64,000 nt of DNA from Ravibacter sp964559125 (GTDB taxonomy: Bacteria; Bacteroidota; Bacteroidia; Cytophagales; Spirosomataceae): NCBI GenBank assembly GCA_964559125.1, contig CAZLGW010000019.1, positions 50,010-114,009 of the forward strand. Direction: 5' to 3'. Of the stretch, positions 50,901 through 58,243 are shown one piece after another (the first letter of the stretch is position 1; every line of letters begins with the position of its first letter). A program made the translations under genes and the position numbers. The notes beneath the pieces are model-generated. The model saw nothing but the letters and a program-made list of their open reading frames with translations, was not told where the DNA came from and searched no databases.

Positions 50901-52420
50901 CCCAATACCGTTATACGTTCGCCATATCCATCCTCGCTCTGACTATAAATAGCTCCCCCATTCTCAGTTGCTCTATTTTTATTAAATTCACAATATCTTA
51001 CAACAGCAGTCCGATAATTAAAGATAGCTCCACCATTTCTTGCTGAATTTTCATTGAAATTACAATCCGTTATAATCGAACCATTTTCTAAATATTCGTT
51101 ATATACGGCACCACCTTCTTTCGCTGAATTTCGGTTAAACACACACGCTTCTATCCTAGATTTTTCATAAAAACCCTGGTTAAATATTGCACCACCAAGA
51201 CCATCCGTAGTTTTATTCTCTAAAAAAGTACAACTATCTATATTAACATAAGAAGAATAATTAGCTAAGGCTCCGCCATTTTTTTTTGTAAAATTGTGAG
51301 TGAAATTACAATTTGATATGATCGAGTTATCCCACAATCCATTGTTATCAATTGCGCCACCATCATTAGTAGATTCGTTTTGTGAAAAATTACTATTTCT
51401 TATATCAATGGAACCGAAACTATTAGAAATAGCGCCACCATATTCGGCTACATTATTGTCAAAATCACAATTCGATATGATCAAGTTTTCTGAAAAATAG
51501 TAATTACGAATTGCACCGCCCTGATAGACAGCTTTATTTCCATCAAAATCAGTATTTCCAATCTTTAATGATGCTTCATCACCATAAAGCCCTCCGCCAC
51601 CCCCCGCTGCAGAATTTATAAGAAAAACGCTATTCAGCACTTCTGCGGAAGCCCCGATAACAGCTAGCCCCCCACCGTCGCCCCGGTATTCTATTTCAAA
51701 ATCTTCTGATTCGTTTCCAACACTTCGATTATCCTCAAAGCGGCAATTAGTAAACTTCACTGAACTGCCGTTAAGCCAGGCTCCTCCGCCCTGGTGCCCG
51801 GCAGTATTCATTACGATAGCGCTGTTCCGGACTGCTACCTTCCACTCGTTCAGGCAGTTTTCGATGATAATCCCCCCTCCTCTTCCGAAATCTTCGTTAT
51901 CCTTGTTATTCGCCATCCCGTCGCGTATGGTCAGCCCGTCGATCACCACGCTGTCTGCGTTGGCGGCCAGCCCCCGGATCGCCAGCACATGATAGCTATT
52001 GTCGGCGCTGTTGGAAGCATTGCCGATGTTGCCGCTCAATATGGTTGGGTGATTTTGAATGTTCCGCTGCCCGGTGGCGGCATTATACCCGCCGTACAGC
52101 TTCAGCCCGCCACGGTTGATAGCGAACGAAACCGTACGGTCGGTACCGTTCTGGGTGCCGGTAGGATAATAGGTACCCTGTGCTATTCTAATGGTGCGGA
52201 TACTAGTATTGGTGTGGGCGGCAGCCAGCGCAACGGACAATTGTCTGACAGCCTGGCCCCATGAGCTGCCGTTGCCGTTGGCCTGGTGGTTTACATACAC
52301 TGTACCTCCGGCATCGGGAGTAACCTGGGCAGAAACCGGCGGCAAGCCGCTTATAAAAAGTATAAGTGCAAACGAGAGAGGCTTTAAACGGGCACACGGG
52401 TAGAGTTCAGGGCGGTTCAT
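47924..52420 (-). CDS. T9SS-secreted right-handed beta-helix protein with repeat expansion (1498 aa)
   Basis: Paralogue of the next gene with the same order: signal peptide, first beta-helix module (GSSWGQAVRQLSVALAAAHT start), second module (TWTNAITTLSEALDLVKESA start), closing VDIGAYEF, a region LPVNLLSFKAARQENTVQLTW and a type IX sorting domain (NTYPNPSRRGITTLKV to LTRKQVIKD). It is 249 residues longer, mainly because of extra beta-helix rungs at about residues 285-570. These repeat NCNFxxNxAxxGGAIxN and are encoded by DNA that is far more AT-rich than the rest. The start lies about 40 bases downstream of a good Bacteroidota promoter. Function is unknown; adhesion or polysaccharide binding is plausible. 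Confidence 0.9.
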   Translation of the reverse strand: MNRPELYPCARLKPLSFALILFISGLPPVSAQVTPDAGGTVYVNHQANGNGSSWGQAVRQLSVALAAAHTNTSIRTIRIAQGTYYPTGTQNGTDRTVSFAINRGGLKLYGGYNAATGQRNIQNHPTILSGNIGNASNSADNSYHVLAIRGLAANADSVVIDGLTIRDGMANNKDNEDFGRGGGIIIENCLNEWKVAVRNSAIVMNTAGHQGGGAWLNGSSVKFTNCRFEDNRSVGNESEDFEIEYRGDGGGLAVIGASAEVLNSVFLINSAAGGGGGLYGDEASLKIGNTDFDGNKAVYQGGAIRNYYFSENLIISNCDFDNNVAEYGGAISNSFGSIDIRNSNFSQNESTNDGGAIDNNGLWDNSIISNCNFTHNFTKKNGGALANYSSYVNIDSCTFLENKTTDGLGGAIFNQGFYEKSRIEACVFNRNSAKEGGAVYNEYLENGSIITDCNFNENSARNGGAIFNYRTAVVRYCEFNKNRATENGGAIYSQSEDGYGERITVLGCNFNDNSAGYYGGACNNFIALVDIRECGFFRNTAGQNGGAMTNIGLLENSIIRDSHFEENKSSDLGGAMTIFLSDVARVINCSFKGNESVGLGGAFVVQDCPSALIENSLFSGNYSGNNGSGLVVSKSDARVVNCTFAANNTAGGGTVTSMNESSLEVLNSIILFNGSAQGSGGLEKGATSSIRVGYSTSQGYQDIFGEEGILNWSFVSTSAFRDIPAFNTAPTTAGDFRPLATPVSVINRGNNSLLSSDITGDLAGLSRIRSGIVDLGAYEFQGVPYNLSELYVDRAATGAGTGATWTNAITTLSEALDLVKESAHVHTIHVARGTYYPTTGTDRDRAFVLPPRNIKLFGGYDPATGIRNPAATPAVLSGNIGSGLTRDDNSYHVMVIAGLGSDSTIVDGFTITGGAAEGSGSFSYNGLETYRDWGGGLFVTNETGTGKAVIRNCVILANTATTYGGGASNFNTSLVVVNSRFSGNKAGFGGGLSNIPKTGQTISPVVLQSTFAGNSATTRGGGIDNFNKSSLSLVNTLVYGNSSGLGGEATMTYTASHSLIQGRASIDNLDGTTDYPRVFENAYNHGYAPTTSGNYRLSENSPARDSGSDQSATGITTDLAFMPRIFGPRVDIGAYEFSCPGNVLPGNGELWNVEVAQFEDVLIGDLCNQIGRIGSPFLYGGNLGVRAWLAGEDVLIHGPARFVRRYHALIPNGAGGGTVTFYYSNSDFKAYNDAYGNVYNARLPDIDDEVPETGNLKVVRYSGSGSGDYLPGTYSGTWNILTPSEVVWEEEYDRWRVVFSTTSFSGFFVTGQRENALPVNLLSFKAARQENTVQLTWQTTEEKDFSHFDIECSPDARSWKPVGRVKGKAFSGDTDYGGYTFTDHSPLSTLAYYRLKMIDLDGTFSYSPIESVSFKDGTLLVNTYPNPSRRGITTLKVSGIFPTRIEVYDLAGRRTGICAEAEGKGLYTLNFSNASPGMYTVVVMHSSGMLTRKQVIKD
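50900..51560 (-). repeat. AT-rich beta-helix repeat block inside the large T9SS gene
   Basis: Repeats of the type NCNF..N.A..GGAI.N, arranged as alternating longer and shorter rungs (about 45-48 residues per pair). GC is about 28% in the line at 51241, against about 57% in the line at 49681 of the same gene. The block matches the part that the smaller paralogue lacks, so it looks like a separately evolved or acquired repeat segment. Confidence 0.65.
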
Positions 52421-52454
52421 AGTAACAGGATTACAGACAGACTTTGCAGCAGCA

Positions 52455-52485
52455 CAAAGCTATACGGCCCGTAAGGCCCCATCAA
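52455..52485 (-). promoter_or_regulatory. Bacteroidota-type promoter of the T9SS beta-helix operon
   Basis: On the minus strand TAGCTTTG (52462 down to 52455) is an exact TAnnTTTG box, and TTG (52485-52483) lies 20 bases upstream, matching the TTG/TTTG -33 element. The start codon of the 1498-residue gene is 34 bases downstream. This is the best promoter seen in the window. Confidence 0.65.
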
Positions 52486-52533
52486 TAGTACGATAGCTCA
52501 AATTCAGACCGGTTGCAGGCCGGTAAATAGGTA

Positions 52534-53346
52534 TTATAAGATGGAAGGAAGTATCCCGGTAGCGCGGCAGATCTCGGCCAGGGCGGTATTGTCGCGGGCT
52601 AATACGCGTTTCCTGGCATTGTTGAGCTGGTTTTTTACCGTTACTACACTCACATACAATTTTTCGGCAATTTCGGGCATGGATAATCCTGAATACCACA
52701 GGCTGATGATCTCTTTTTCGCGGGGCGTCACGATGTCCCTTGCAACCAGCTCTCTTTTGTGCGAATGCCAGTGGAAAGTCTTTTCCCCTGAACTGAAACG
52801 CACCCAGAACCCCGGATCGGGAGTCATCAACGCTTTTACATCGGCCACGCTTCCAAAGCTCAGCACCGGGAAACCATGTTCATCGAAAGAAAAAGGATGA
52901 TGAATATAGTGGAGTCTCAAAAGCTGGTTTTTGAGATTCCGGGTAGATGCGCCGCAGACACACGTCGTGAGCCTTTTACGCTCTTCGGCGTCATAGCGTG
53001 CAGCTACCTCCAGCATGATCGAAACAAAGGTTTTCACGATTGCCGGATCCTGCAGGATCTTCAGCGAGCTCATGTCCCATTTCTGTCCTTCGGGCAGGCC
53101 GGCCAGGGCAAACAGGTTCCAGGTATGAAATATAAATTCGAAATGCTCCCGGTCGAAAATAGAATAGACGCGGTTGGTACGTTTTGAAAGATCTTCTATC
53201 AGGAATACCTCACGTTTCAGGCTCTCGGACAAGCCATCGTAGCCGTCACCCGGCTTCCATTCGCTACGCAGCCTGTAAGTAAAATCAAGAAGGAAATTAT
53301 TGTCTTCAAATTGTAATGCACCAGTAGTATGTTCCGCCATCGGCAT
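52534..53346 (-). CDS. LuxR-type transcriptional regulator
   Basis: Regulator of 270 residues. The C-terminal about 65 residues form a LuxR/GerE helix-turn-helix: IVTPREKEIISLWYSGLSMP, then EIAEKLYVSVVTVKNQLNNA. The N-terminal about 200 residues are not a receiver domain; they look like a sensor of the PAS-like type found in many Bacteroidota LuxR proteins (RVYSIFDREHFEFIFHTWN, LLRLHYIHHPFSFDEHGFPV). No signal peptide or membrane segment is present. It is encoded upstream of the beta-helix operon on the same strand, with the promoter of the latter in the 113-base gap, so it may regulate that operon. Confidence 0.85.
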   Translation of the reverse strand: MPMAEHTTGALQFEDNNFLLDFTYRLRSEWKPGDGYDGLSESLKREVFLIEDLSKRTNRVYSIFDREHFEFIFHTWNLFALAGLPEGQKWDMSSLKILQDPAIVKTFVSIMLEVAARYDAEERKRLTTCVCGASTRNLKNQLLRLHYIHHPFSFDEHGFPVLSFGSVADVKALMTPDPGFWVRFSSGEKTFHWHSHKRELVARDIVTPREKEIISLWYSGLSMPEIAEKLYVSVVTVKNQLNNARKRVLARDNTALAEICRATGILPSIL

Positions 53347-53450
53347 TTCAATAGTGTTGGTTCTGACATTCCATCGGCTAAAATAAGAAAAATCTGCCCT
53401 TTGTTCTTACATTTGCCACAGATTCCAACAAACCTCAATGAGTCTGATTT

Positions 53451-54290
53451 ATGCAAAATCTGAAATACGTATTGCTGCTTTGCCTGTTCATATTCTCCAC
53501 TGCTCATGGCCAGAAAGCGCCCGAGGCGAAGTCAGGCTGGCTGCTCGGAGCCCAGTCGTATACCTTCAGGCTTTTCACGCTCGACGAAGCGCTGCGGAAG
53601 ATCGACAGTTGTGGCCTCAAAAACGTGGAGATTTACCCGGGACAGACGATTGGCGGCGGGATCGACGGGAAAGTAGACTTCAAAATGAGCGCGGACGAAA
53701 GGGCCAGGCTCAAAAATCTCTTTAAAAAGTATGGTGTTACCGTCACTGCGTTCGGTGTAGTTAACGCTAAAAATGAGGCCGAATGGACACAACTGTTTGA
53801 ATTTGCGAAAGACCTTGGGGTGAAAGTCGTCAATACCGAGCCCAGTCCTGACCAGTTTTCCTTCCTGATTCCGCTGGCTGAAAAATACAAGATAAAGCTT
53901 GGCCTTCATAACCACCCGAAACCATCGCGCTACTGGCATCCCGATACCGTTCAGAAATATATGGGCAACAGCGAATACGTGGGCGCCTGCGTCGATATCG
54001 GCCACTATGTCCGTTCGGGACTCGACCCGGTAGCTGCCATGAAGCAGCTGAACGGAAAAATCGTCAGCTTCCATTTCAAAGATGTCGTACCCGGGCCTTC
54101 GGCCGGGAAGTACCACGATGTGATATGGGGCAATGGACAAAGCAAAGTAGATGAGGTGATCGCTGAAATGAAACGCCAGAGATTCAAAGGCCCGATCTCG
54201 GCCGAGTATGAACACAACTGGGAGCACAGCGCGCCTGAAGTGGCAAAGAGCGCAGCTTATTTCAGGGAAGCGTATAAGAAGATCAAGTAG
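53451..54290 (+). CDS. exported TIM-barrel sugar phosphate isomerase/epimerase-like protein
   Basis: AP-endonuclease-2/xylose-isomerase-like TIM-barrel protein of 279 residues with a signal peptide (MQNLKYVLLLCLFIFSTAHG). Landmarks are LLGAQSYTFR, LKNVEIYPGQ, VVNTEPSPDQ, LGLHNHPKPS, GACVDIGHYVRSG, SFHFKDVVP and AEYEHNWEHS, which supply the His/Glu/Asp metal ligands typical of the family. Exported members are common in Bacteroidota and Planctomycetes and are thought to act on sugars; the actual reaction is unknown. A weak TACATTTG (53408-53415) box lies about 36 bases upstream. The XRE regulator follows after 45 bases. Confidence 0.88.
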   Translation: MQNLKYVLLLCLFIFSTAHGQKAPEAKSGWLLGAQSYTFRLFTLDEALRKIDSCGLKNVEIYPGQTIGGGIDGKVDFKMSADERARLKNLFKKYGVTVTAFGVVNAKNEAEWTQLFEFAKDLGVKVVNTEPSPDQFSFLIPLAEKYKIKLGLHNHPKPSRYWHPDTVQKYMGNSEYVGACVDIGHYVRSGLDPVAAMKQLNGKIVSFHFKDVVPGPSAGKYHDVIWGNGQSKVDEVIAEMKRQRFKGPISAEYEHNWEHSAPEVAKSAAYFREAYKKIK

Positions 54291-54335
54291 CGTGATGTGA
54301 GGATGTGTCCAGATAGCTAATCAAAAATTCTGCCA

Positions 54336-55820
54336 TTGGCGTTAAAACCAGAAAACACACGGTTGCTGTTTGGCCTGAAGCTTAAACAGCTGAGAATCGA
54401 CAAAAAACTGTCGTTAAGCGATTTGTCTTCAAAATCAGGGCTTTCGGTTTCTTATATCAACGAAATTGAAAAAGGGAAGAAATATCCTAAGCCCGATAAG
54501 GTAAAGGCGCTGGCGAAGGCGATGGAAGTCGATACCAACACCCTTACGTCGCCAAAGCTCAGCAAAAGAATGGAGCCGATCACCCAGCTCCTCGATTCTG
54601 CGATACTGACGGAGCTCCCGCTCGAGCTGTTCGGCATCGACCCTGCCACCCTTTTACAACTGCTGTCTGACGCCCCTACCAAAACGAGCGCCTTTATAGG
54701 TACGCTGATAGAAATTGCCCGGAACTACAACATGTCGGTCGAGCAGTTTTATTTTTCGGCACTGCGTACCTACCAGGAGATGTATGACAACTATTTCGAA
54801 GACCTGGAGCAGGAAGCCGAGCGGTTCCTGGCGGAAAAATCCATACCCGATAACCAATTGCTGGATGAGCTTTACCTGAGATCCCTGCTTGAAAACGAGT
54901 ATGGCTACCGCATCGGAACGCTGAACGACCGGGACCACCCGGAGCTGGGTGACGTACGCTCGCTGACTATCCCGAAAAAAGGACATACCCTGCTACTGCT
55001 CAACAACCGACTGTCGCGTGTTCAGCGGACTTTTATATTAGGCAGGGAAGTGGGTTACCAGTTCCTTAACCTGAAAAAAAGACTTTTCACCACCGCTCTT
55101 GTGGAAGCCGAATCTTTCGAGCAGCTCCTCAATAACTATTTTGCCTCTTACTTTGCCAGCGCCATTCTTATCAAAAGATCGCTGCTCGTCAAACGCCTGG
55201 AGGATTTTTTCGCGCTCGAAACCTGGCAGCCCGACAAGCTCCTCAAGATTATCGACTATTTCAATACCACGCCCGAGTCGTTCTGCTACCGGGCGAGCAA
55301 TGTATTCCCCAAGTTCTTCGGCATCAACCAGCTGTTTTTCCTCCGTTTCAACAGCTATCCCGGCCACAACCGGTTTGATATGACCAAGGAGCTTCACCTG
55401 GGAAGGAAACACTACCCTCATACCAAAAAAGACGAACACTACTGCAGGCGCTGGGTAGGACTTACCATTTTACAGGAGCTTGCCGAACAGCCGGAGTCAA
55501 AAGGAAAGATCCTGTGCAGGGCCCAGGTCAGCGAATACGTAGGTACGCGGGAGAGGTACCTGGTGATCAGCTTTGCCAAGAACATGGCGCCCGACATCAA
55601 GAATGTAAGCGTTACGATGGGGATCTTCCTCGATCCTGTTTCGGTCGGCAAAATAAAATTCCTCTCTTCTCCCGAGCTGACCGTCGGGGAAGTGAGCGGT
55701 ACCTGCGAACGCTGCGACATCTTTTCCTGCAAGGTACGGATGGCGGCGCCGGTCGTCCTCCAGAAACGCTATAAGATCGAGGGGCTCAAAAACGCACTGA
55801 AACAGTTGGTTACATCGTAG
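54336..55820 (+). CDS. XRE-family regulator of the RamB/ScfR/MccR type (DUF2083)
   Basis: Regulator of 494 residues. A XRE helix-turn-helix occupies about 10-65 (LKLKQLRIDKKLSLSDLSSK, GLSVSYINEIEKGKKYPKPD). The central region corresponds to the ImmA/IrrE-like segment, but the zinc-protease motif HExxH is replaced by REVGY (in FILGREVGYQFL), as in the short-chain acyl-CoA-responsive RamB/ScfR/MccR branch. The C-terminus carries a cysteine cluster (TCERCDIFSC) as in DUF2083. That family controls glyoxylate, methylcitrate and propionate genes, none of which is present here. The start is TTG at 54336 because no ATG precedes the helix-turn-helix. It probably shares a transcript with the TIM-barrel gene. 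Confidence 0.9.
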   Translation: MALKPENTRLLFGLKLKQLRIDKKLSLSDLSSKSGLSVSYINEIEKGKKYPKPDKVKALAKAMEVDTNTLTSPKLSKRMEPITQLLDSAILTELPLELFGIDPATLLQLLSDAPTKTSAFIGTLIEIARNYNMSVEQFYFSALRTYQEMYDNYFEDLEQEAERFLAEKSIPDNQLLDELYLRSLLENEYGYRIGTLNDRDHPELGDVRSLTIPKKGHTLLLLNNRLSRVQRTFILGREVGYQFLNLKKRLFTTALVEAESFEQLLNNYFASYFASAILIKRSLLVKRLEDFFALETWQPDKLLKIIDYFNTTPESFCYRASNVFPKFFGINQLFFLRFNSYPGHNRFDMTKELHLGRKHYPHTKKDEHYCRRWVGLTILQELAEQPESKGKILCRAQVSEYVGTRERYLVISFAKNMAPDIKNVSVTMGIFLDPVSVGKIKFLSSPELTVGEVSGTCERCDIFSCKVRMAAPVVLQKRYKIEGLKNALKQLVTS

Positions 55821-55821
55821 C

Positions 55822-55839
55822 AGCCGACGGCCGTCGGCT
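55822..55839. terminator. 18-bp palindrome between convergent genes
   Basis: AGCCGACGGCCGTCGGCT is a perfect palindrome just after the XRE stop and ten bases before the sulfatase stop, so it is likely a bidirectional terminator. Its 14-base core CCGACGGCCGTCGG also occurs at 14344-14357 after fecR. Confidence 0.5.
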
Positions 55840-55848
55840 CGTCAGACC

Positions 55849-57372
55849 TCATTCATCGGAGGCGCGCCGCGACGGCCGGAAATACCTTTCCAGGATATAG
55901 GCAGGCTGAAACTGGTCGGGCGTCTGTTCGAATGTTTCGGGATTGTATTCGGGCAGCACAGGCCTTTCTACCCGCAGCATTGCCGTATCGCCGGTCTGTT
56001 TCTGCCACTGAGCCATTAGCTGCAGCATTGCAGTTTCCTTTTCGGCATAAGCAGGCTTCCCGGCCAGGTTATTGAGTTCCAGAGGATCATCCTTCAGACT
56101 GAAGAGCTGCGTCTGGTTGATCAGCGGATAGCGGATCAGCTTGAAGTCTTTGTCTCTTACAGCCCTGACCGTATTGCGATAGGCAGTAAAGAGGGAGGCC
56201 CTTCCTTTACCGCTCTCCTGCCGGAGCAACGGTAGAAAATTCTCTCCATCCACTCCTTCGGGAGCAGGCAGGCCGCTTGCAGCCGAAAGAGTGGGAAACA
56301 GGTCGAACAGGTACACCAACATCTCCGAAACCTTGCCCGCAGGGATACCCGGCCCCGAGAGGATCATCGGGACTTTCGTACTGTGCTCGTAAAGGTTCTG
56401 CTTCCCAAGCAACCCGTGACTGCCTAGGGCAAGACCGTTGTCTGCGGCATAGACTATGATCGTATTTTCGTACAGTCCTTTTGACTTCAATGTAGCAATC
56501 AATTCGCCGATTTTTGCATCCATGTGGGAGATAAGTGCATAATAGTCCGACAGCGACGCCTGTATTATTTCAGGCGTCCGGGGCCACGGGCCCAGTTGCT
56601 CATCCCTGATCTTCATATTGTCGAAGGCAAACGGATGATATTTCCTGAAATTACCCGGAACAGGCAGCGACCCGTCAGGATATAGTCCCCGGTAATCCTC
56701 CCGCGGATCGCGCGGGTCGTGCGGGGCGGTATAGGCGACATAGCAGAAGAAGGGCGACTTTTTTCCCCGTTCCGCATAGCTATTCAGATATCCGATAGCG
56801 GCCTCCGTAAAAATATCCGTAGAATAGCCGGTGTCTTTCACTTCTCCCAGTTGTCCATCCGACCCCATATCCCTGACAGGAACCTTCCCGTGGTCGCTCA
56901 TTCCCCCAAGGAAAACGGACTTCCCTTTCTGAAAGCCCGCTTCAAATGCCTTCGCACCGTTATGCCATTTTCCCGTAGCAAAGGTTTCATACCCATGACG
57001 TGCAAAATGCTGCGGCATGGTATAAACGCCTTCGAGGACGTCATAAACATGAAACAGGCTTTTCCCGCTCATCAGCATGGCCCGGCTTGGCGCGCAGACC
57101 GCACCATGATGTCCGCCCATAACGTAAGCATTGCTCAGGCGCGTTCCTCTGCGGGCCAGCTCATCGATATGAGGGGTCTGAATATAGGGATTCCCTGCAG
57201 CCCCGAGCGCATCGGCGCGCTGATCGTCGGCGAATATAAAAAGGATATTAGGACGGGGCCCGGCAGCAGCGCTATCCGGGCGCGGATTTGAAGCACTGAT
57301 AATAAGTCCCGCCATAGCAGCCGATAGGAAAACCCCGACTCGTTTCAGAAAATGCTTTACCGACTGCTTCAT
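55849..57372 (-). CDS. sulfatase (formylglycine-type, iduronate-2-sulfatase-like)
   Basis: Type I sulfatase of 507 residues. The N-terminal signal (FLKRVGVFLSAAMAGLIISA) is followed by NILFIFADDQRADALG, with metal-binding Asp49 and Asp50. The formylglycine motif CxPSR is present as CAPSR (Cys93), followed by MLMSGK, which would be oxidised to the catalytic formylglycine. Additional sites are ATGKWHNG and YAADNGLALGSHGLLGKQNL (Asp, Asn, His, Lys). A formylglycine-generating (radical SAM) maturase is not encoded in the window. It stands alone between convergent and divergent neighbours, so its sulfated substrate is unknown; relatives act on glycosaminoglycans or algal polysaccharides. Confidence 0.93.
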   Translation of the reverse strand: MKQSVKHFLKRVGVFLSAAMAGLIISASNPRPDSAAAGPRPNILFIFADDQRADALGAAGNPYIQTPHIDELARRGTRLSNAYVMGGHHGAVCAPSRAMLMSGKSLFHVYDVLEGVYTMPQHFARHGYETFATGKWHNGAKAFEAGFQKGKSVFLGGMSDHGKVPVRDMGSDGQLGEVKDTGYSTDIFTEAAIGYLNSYAERGKKSPFFCYVAYTAPHDPRDPREDYRGLYPDGSLPVPGNFRKYHPFAFDNMKIRDEQLGPWPRTPEIIQASLSDYYALISHMDAKIGELIATLKSKGLYENTIIVYAADNGLALGSHGLLGKQNLYEHSTKVPMILSGPGIPAGKVSEMLVYLFDLFPTLSAASGLPAPEGVDGENFLPLLRQESGKGRASLFTAYRNTVRAVRDKDFKLIRYPLINQTQLFSLKDDPLELNNLAGKPAYAEKETAMLQLMAQWQKQTGDTAMLRVERPVLPEYNPETFEQTPDQFQPAYILERYFRPSRRASDE

Positions 57373-57697
57373 AGTGTTTGGATAAAATGTGAGGTTATCC
57401 TCTGCACAAATTTCGCTCCTCTAACGGTCTCTTCCAAAAGTTTTCCTTCCCGTCTGATAGCCCCCACCAGGCGAGGCATCCTGGCCTGTTAAATTGGAAA
57501 AATACAATTAATAGTACGATTTCCCCAAATACAGTAGTAGTTAATCTCCTGAAAAACCTTCTTTATCAACAACTGGTAAGGGTGTACCCCAATAATCTGT
57601 ATCGACATATTTCTAGGCAGATTAAAATTTTCCTATTATTTTTGCACATTAAAGCAGTCTCCTCTCAATTGCCCGGCTGCTTTCATCACTATTGGCT
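57373..57697. other. intergenic region with a -7 box
   Basis: Divergent gap between the sulfatase and the small exported protein. TATTTTTG at 57637-57644 fits TAnnTTTG on the plus strand and lies 53 bases before the ATG at 57698, but no TTG lies at the -33 distance. No other recognisable element was seen. Confidence 0.3.
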
Positions 57698-58114
57698 ATG
57701 AATTTCCAGGCGGCAAAATTCTTCTTACCCCTTTTCCTGCTGACACTTTTACTGGTGGCCGGCAGCGGATACGGGTATAGCCCTGCTGCCGGTTATCTGC
57801 CCGAAACTGAAATCTGCGTTGAAGAGCTTGAAGAACAAGCAGAATTCGGCTCTTCCTGCTACGTAGACTATTCTGAATGCGAAGCTATCCTACTCGATTA
57901 TTCGGAAAACAATCATTGCGAAGAAAACGACGGCACCTGGGGTACTGATGCTCCGGAGGGCATTTTCTCGCACGATCATCCCGACGATCAGTCCCCCTCG
58001 CCCGTCTATTCGTGGCGCGCCCTGCCATTGCTATGCCAGGTTATTTCCGAAAGAGTGCTCACCGGGTTCTGCATTGTTCACCCCGGCTCAGTATACCCGC
58101 CTCCGCAGCGCTAG
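57698..58114 (+). CDS. small acidic exported protein with six cysteines
   Basis: I do not recognise this protein. It is 138 residues from the ATG at 57698, which follows a TTG two codons upstream. The N-terminus MNFQAAKFFLPLFLLTLLLV is a signal or anchor. The mature part is acidic with four cysteines in ICVEELEEQAEFGSSC, YSECEA and NNHCEEN, a histidine-rich SHDHPDDQ, and two further cysteines near the C-terminus (LLCQ, GFCIVHPG), suggesting metal binding or disulfides. It precedes the RND efflux genes by about 130 bases with a hairpin between, so it may be a separately controlled periplasmic accessory. It may be a short true gene or a degenerate one. Confidence 0.55.
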   Translation: MNFQAAKFFLPLFLLTLLLVAGSGYGYSPAAGYLPETEICVEELEEQAEFGSSCYVDYSECEAILLDYSENNHCEENDGTWGTDAPEGIFSHDHPDDQSPSPVYSWRALPLLCQVISERVLTGFCIVHPGSVYPPPQR

Positions 58115-58171
58115 CCTCTTTCCAGAGAAATCTCTTTTTCTTATTTCCTGATTTTATTCTAAAAAAACTTT

Positions 58172-58187
58172 TGCCGTAACCACGGCA
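58172..58187 (+). terminator. hairpin between the small exported protein and the RND genes
   Basis: TGCCGT (58172-58177) pairs with ACGGCA (58182-58187) around an AACC loop and is followed by GGATTTTC. It could end the transcript of the small protein. A TAGCTTTC (58214-58221), one mismatch from TAnnTTTG, lies 23 bases before the adaptor start and may be the RND promoter. Confidence 0.4.
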
Positions 58188-58243
58188 GGATTTTCAACAA
58201 AAGGCTATTTCCATAGCTTTCTTTCACGATTTTTCAGTTTGCC

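Noticed and set aside
57948..58151. Alternative open frame overlapping the small exported protein
   Set aside because: No signal or domain; the other frame has a clean signal peptide and coding-like composition.
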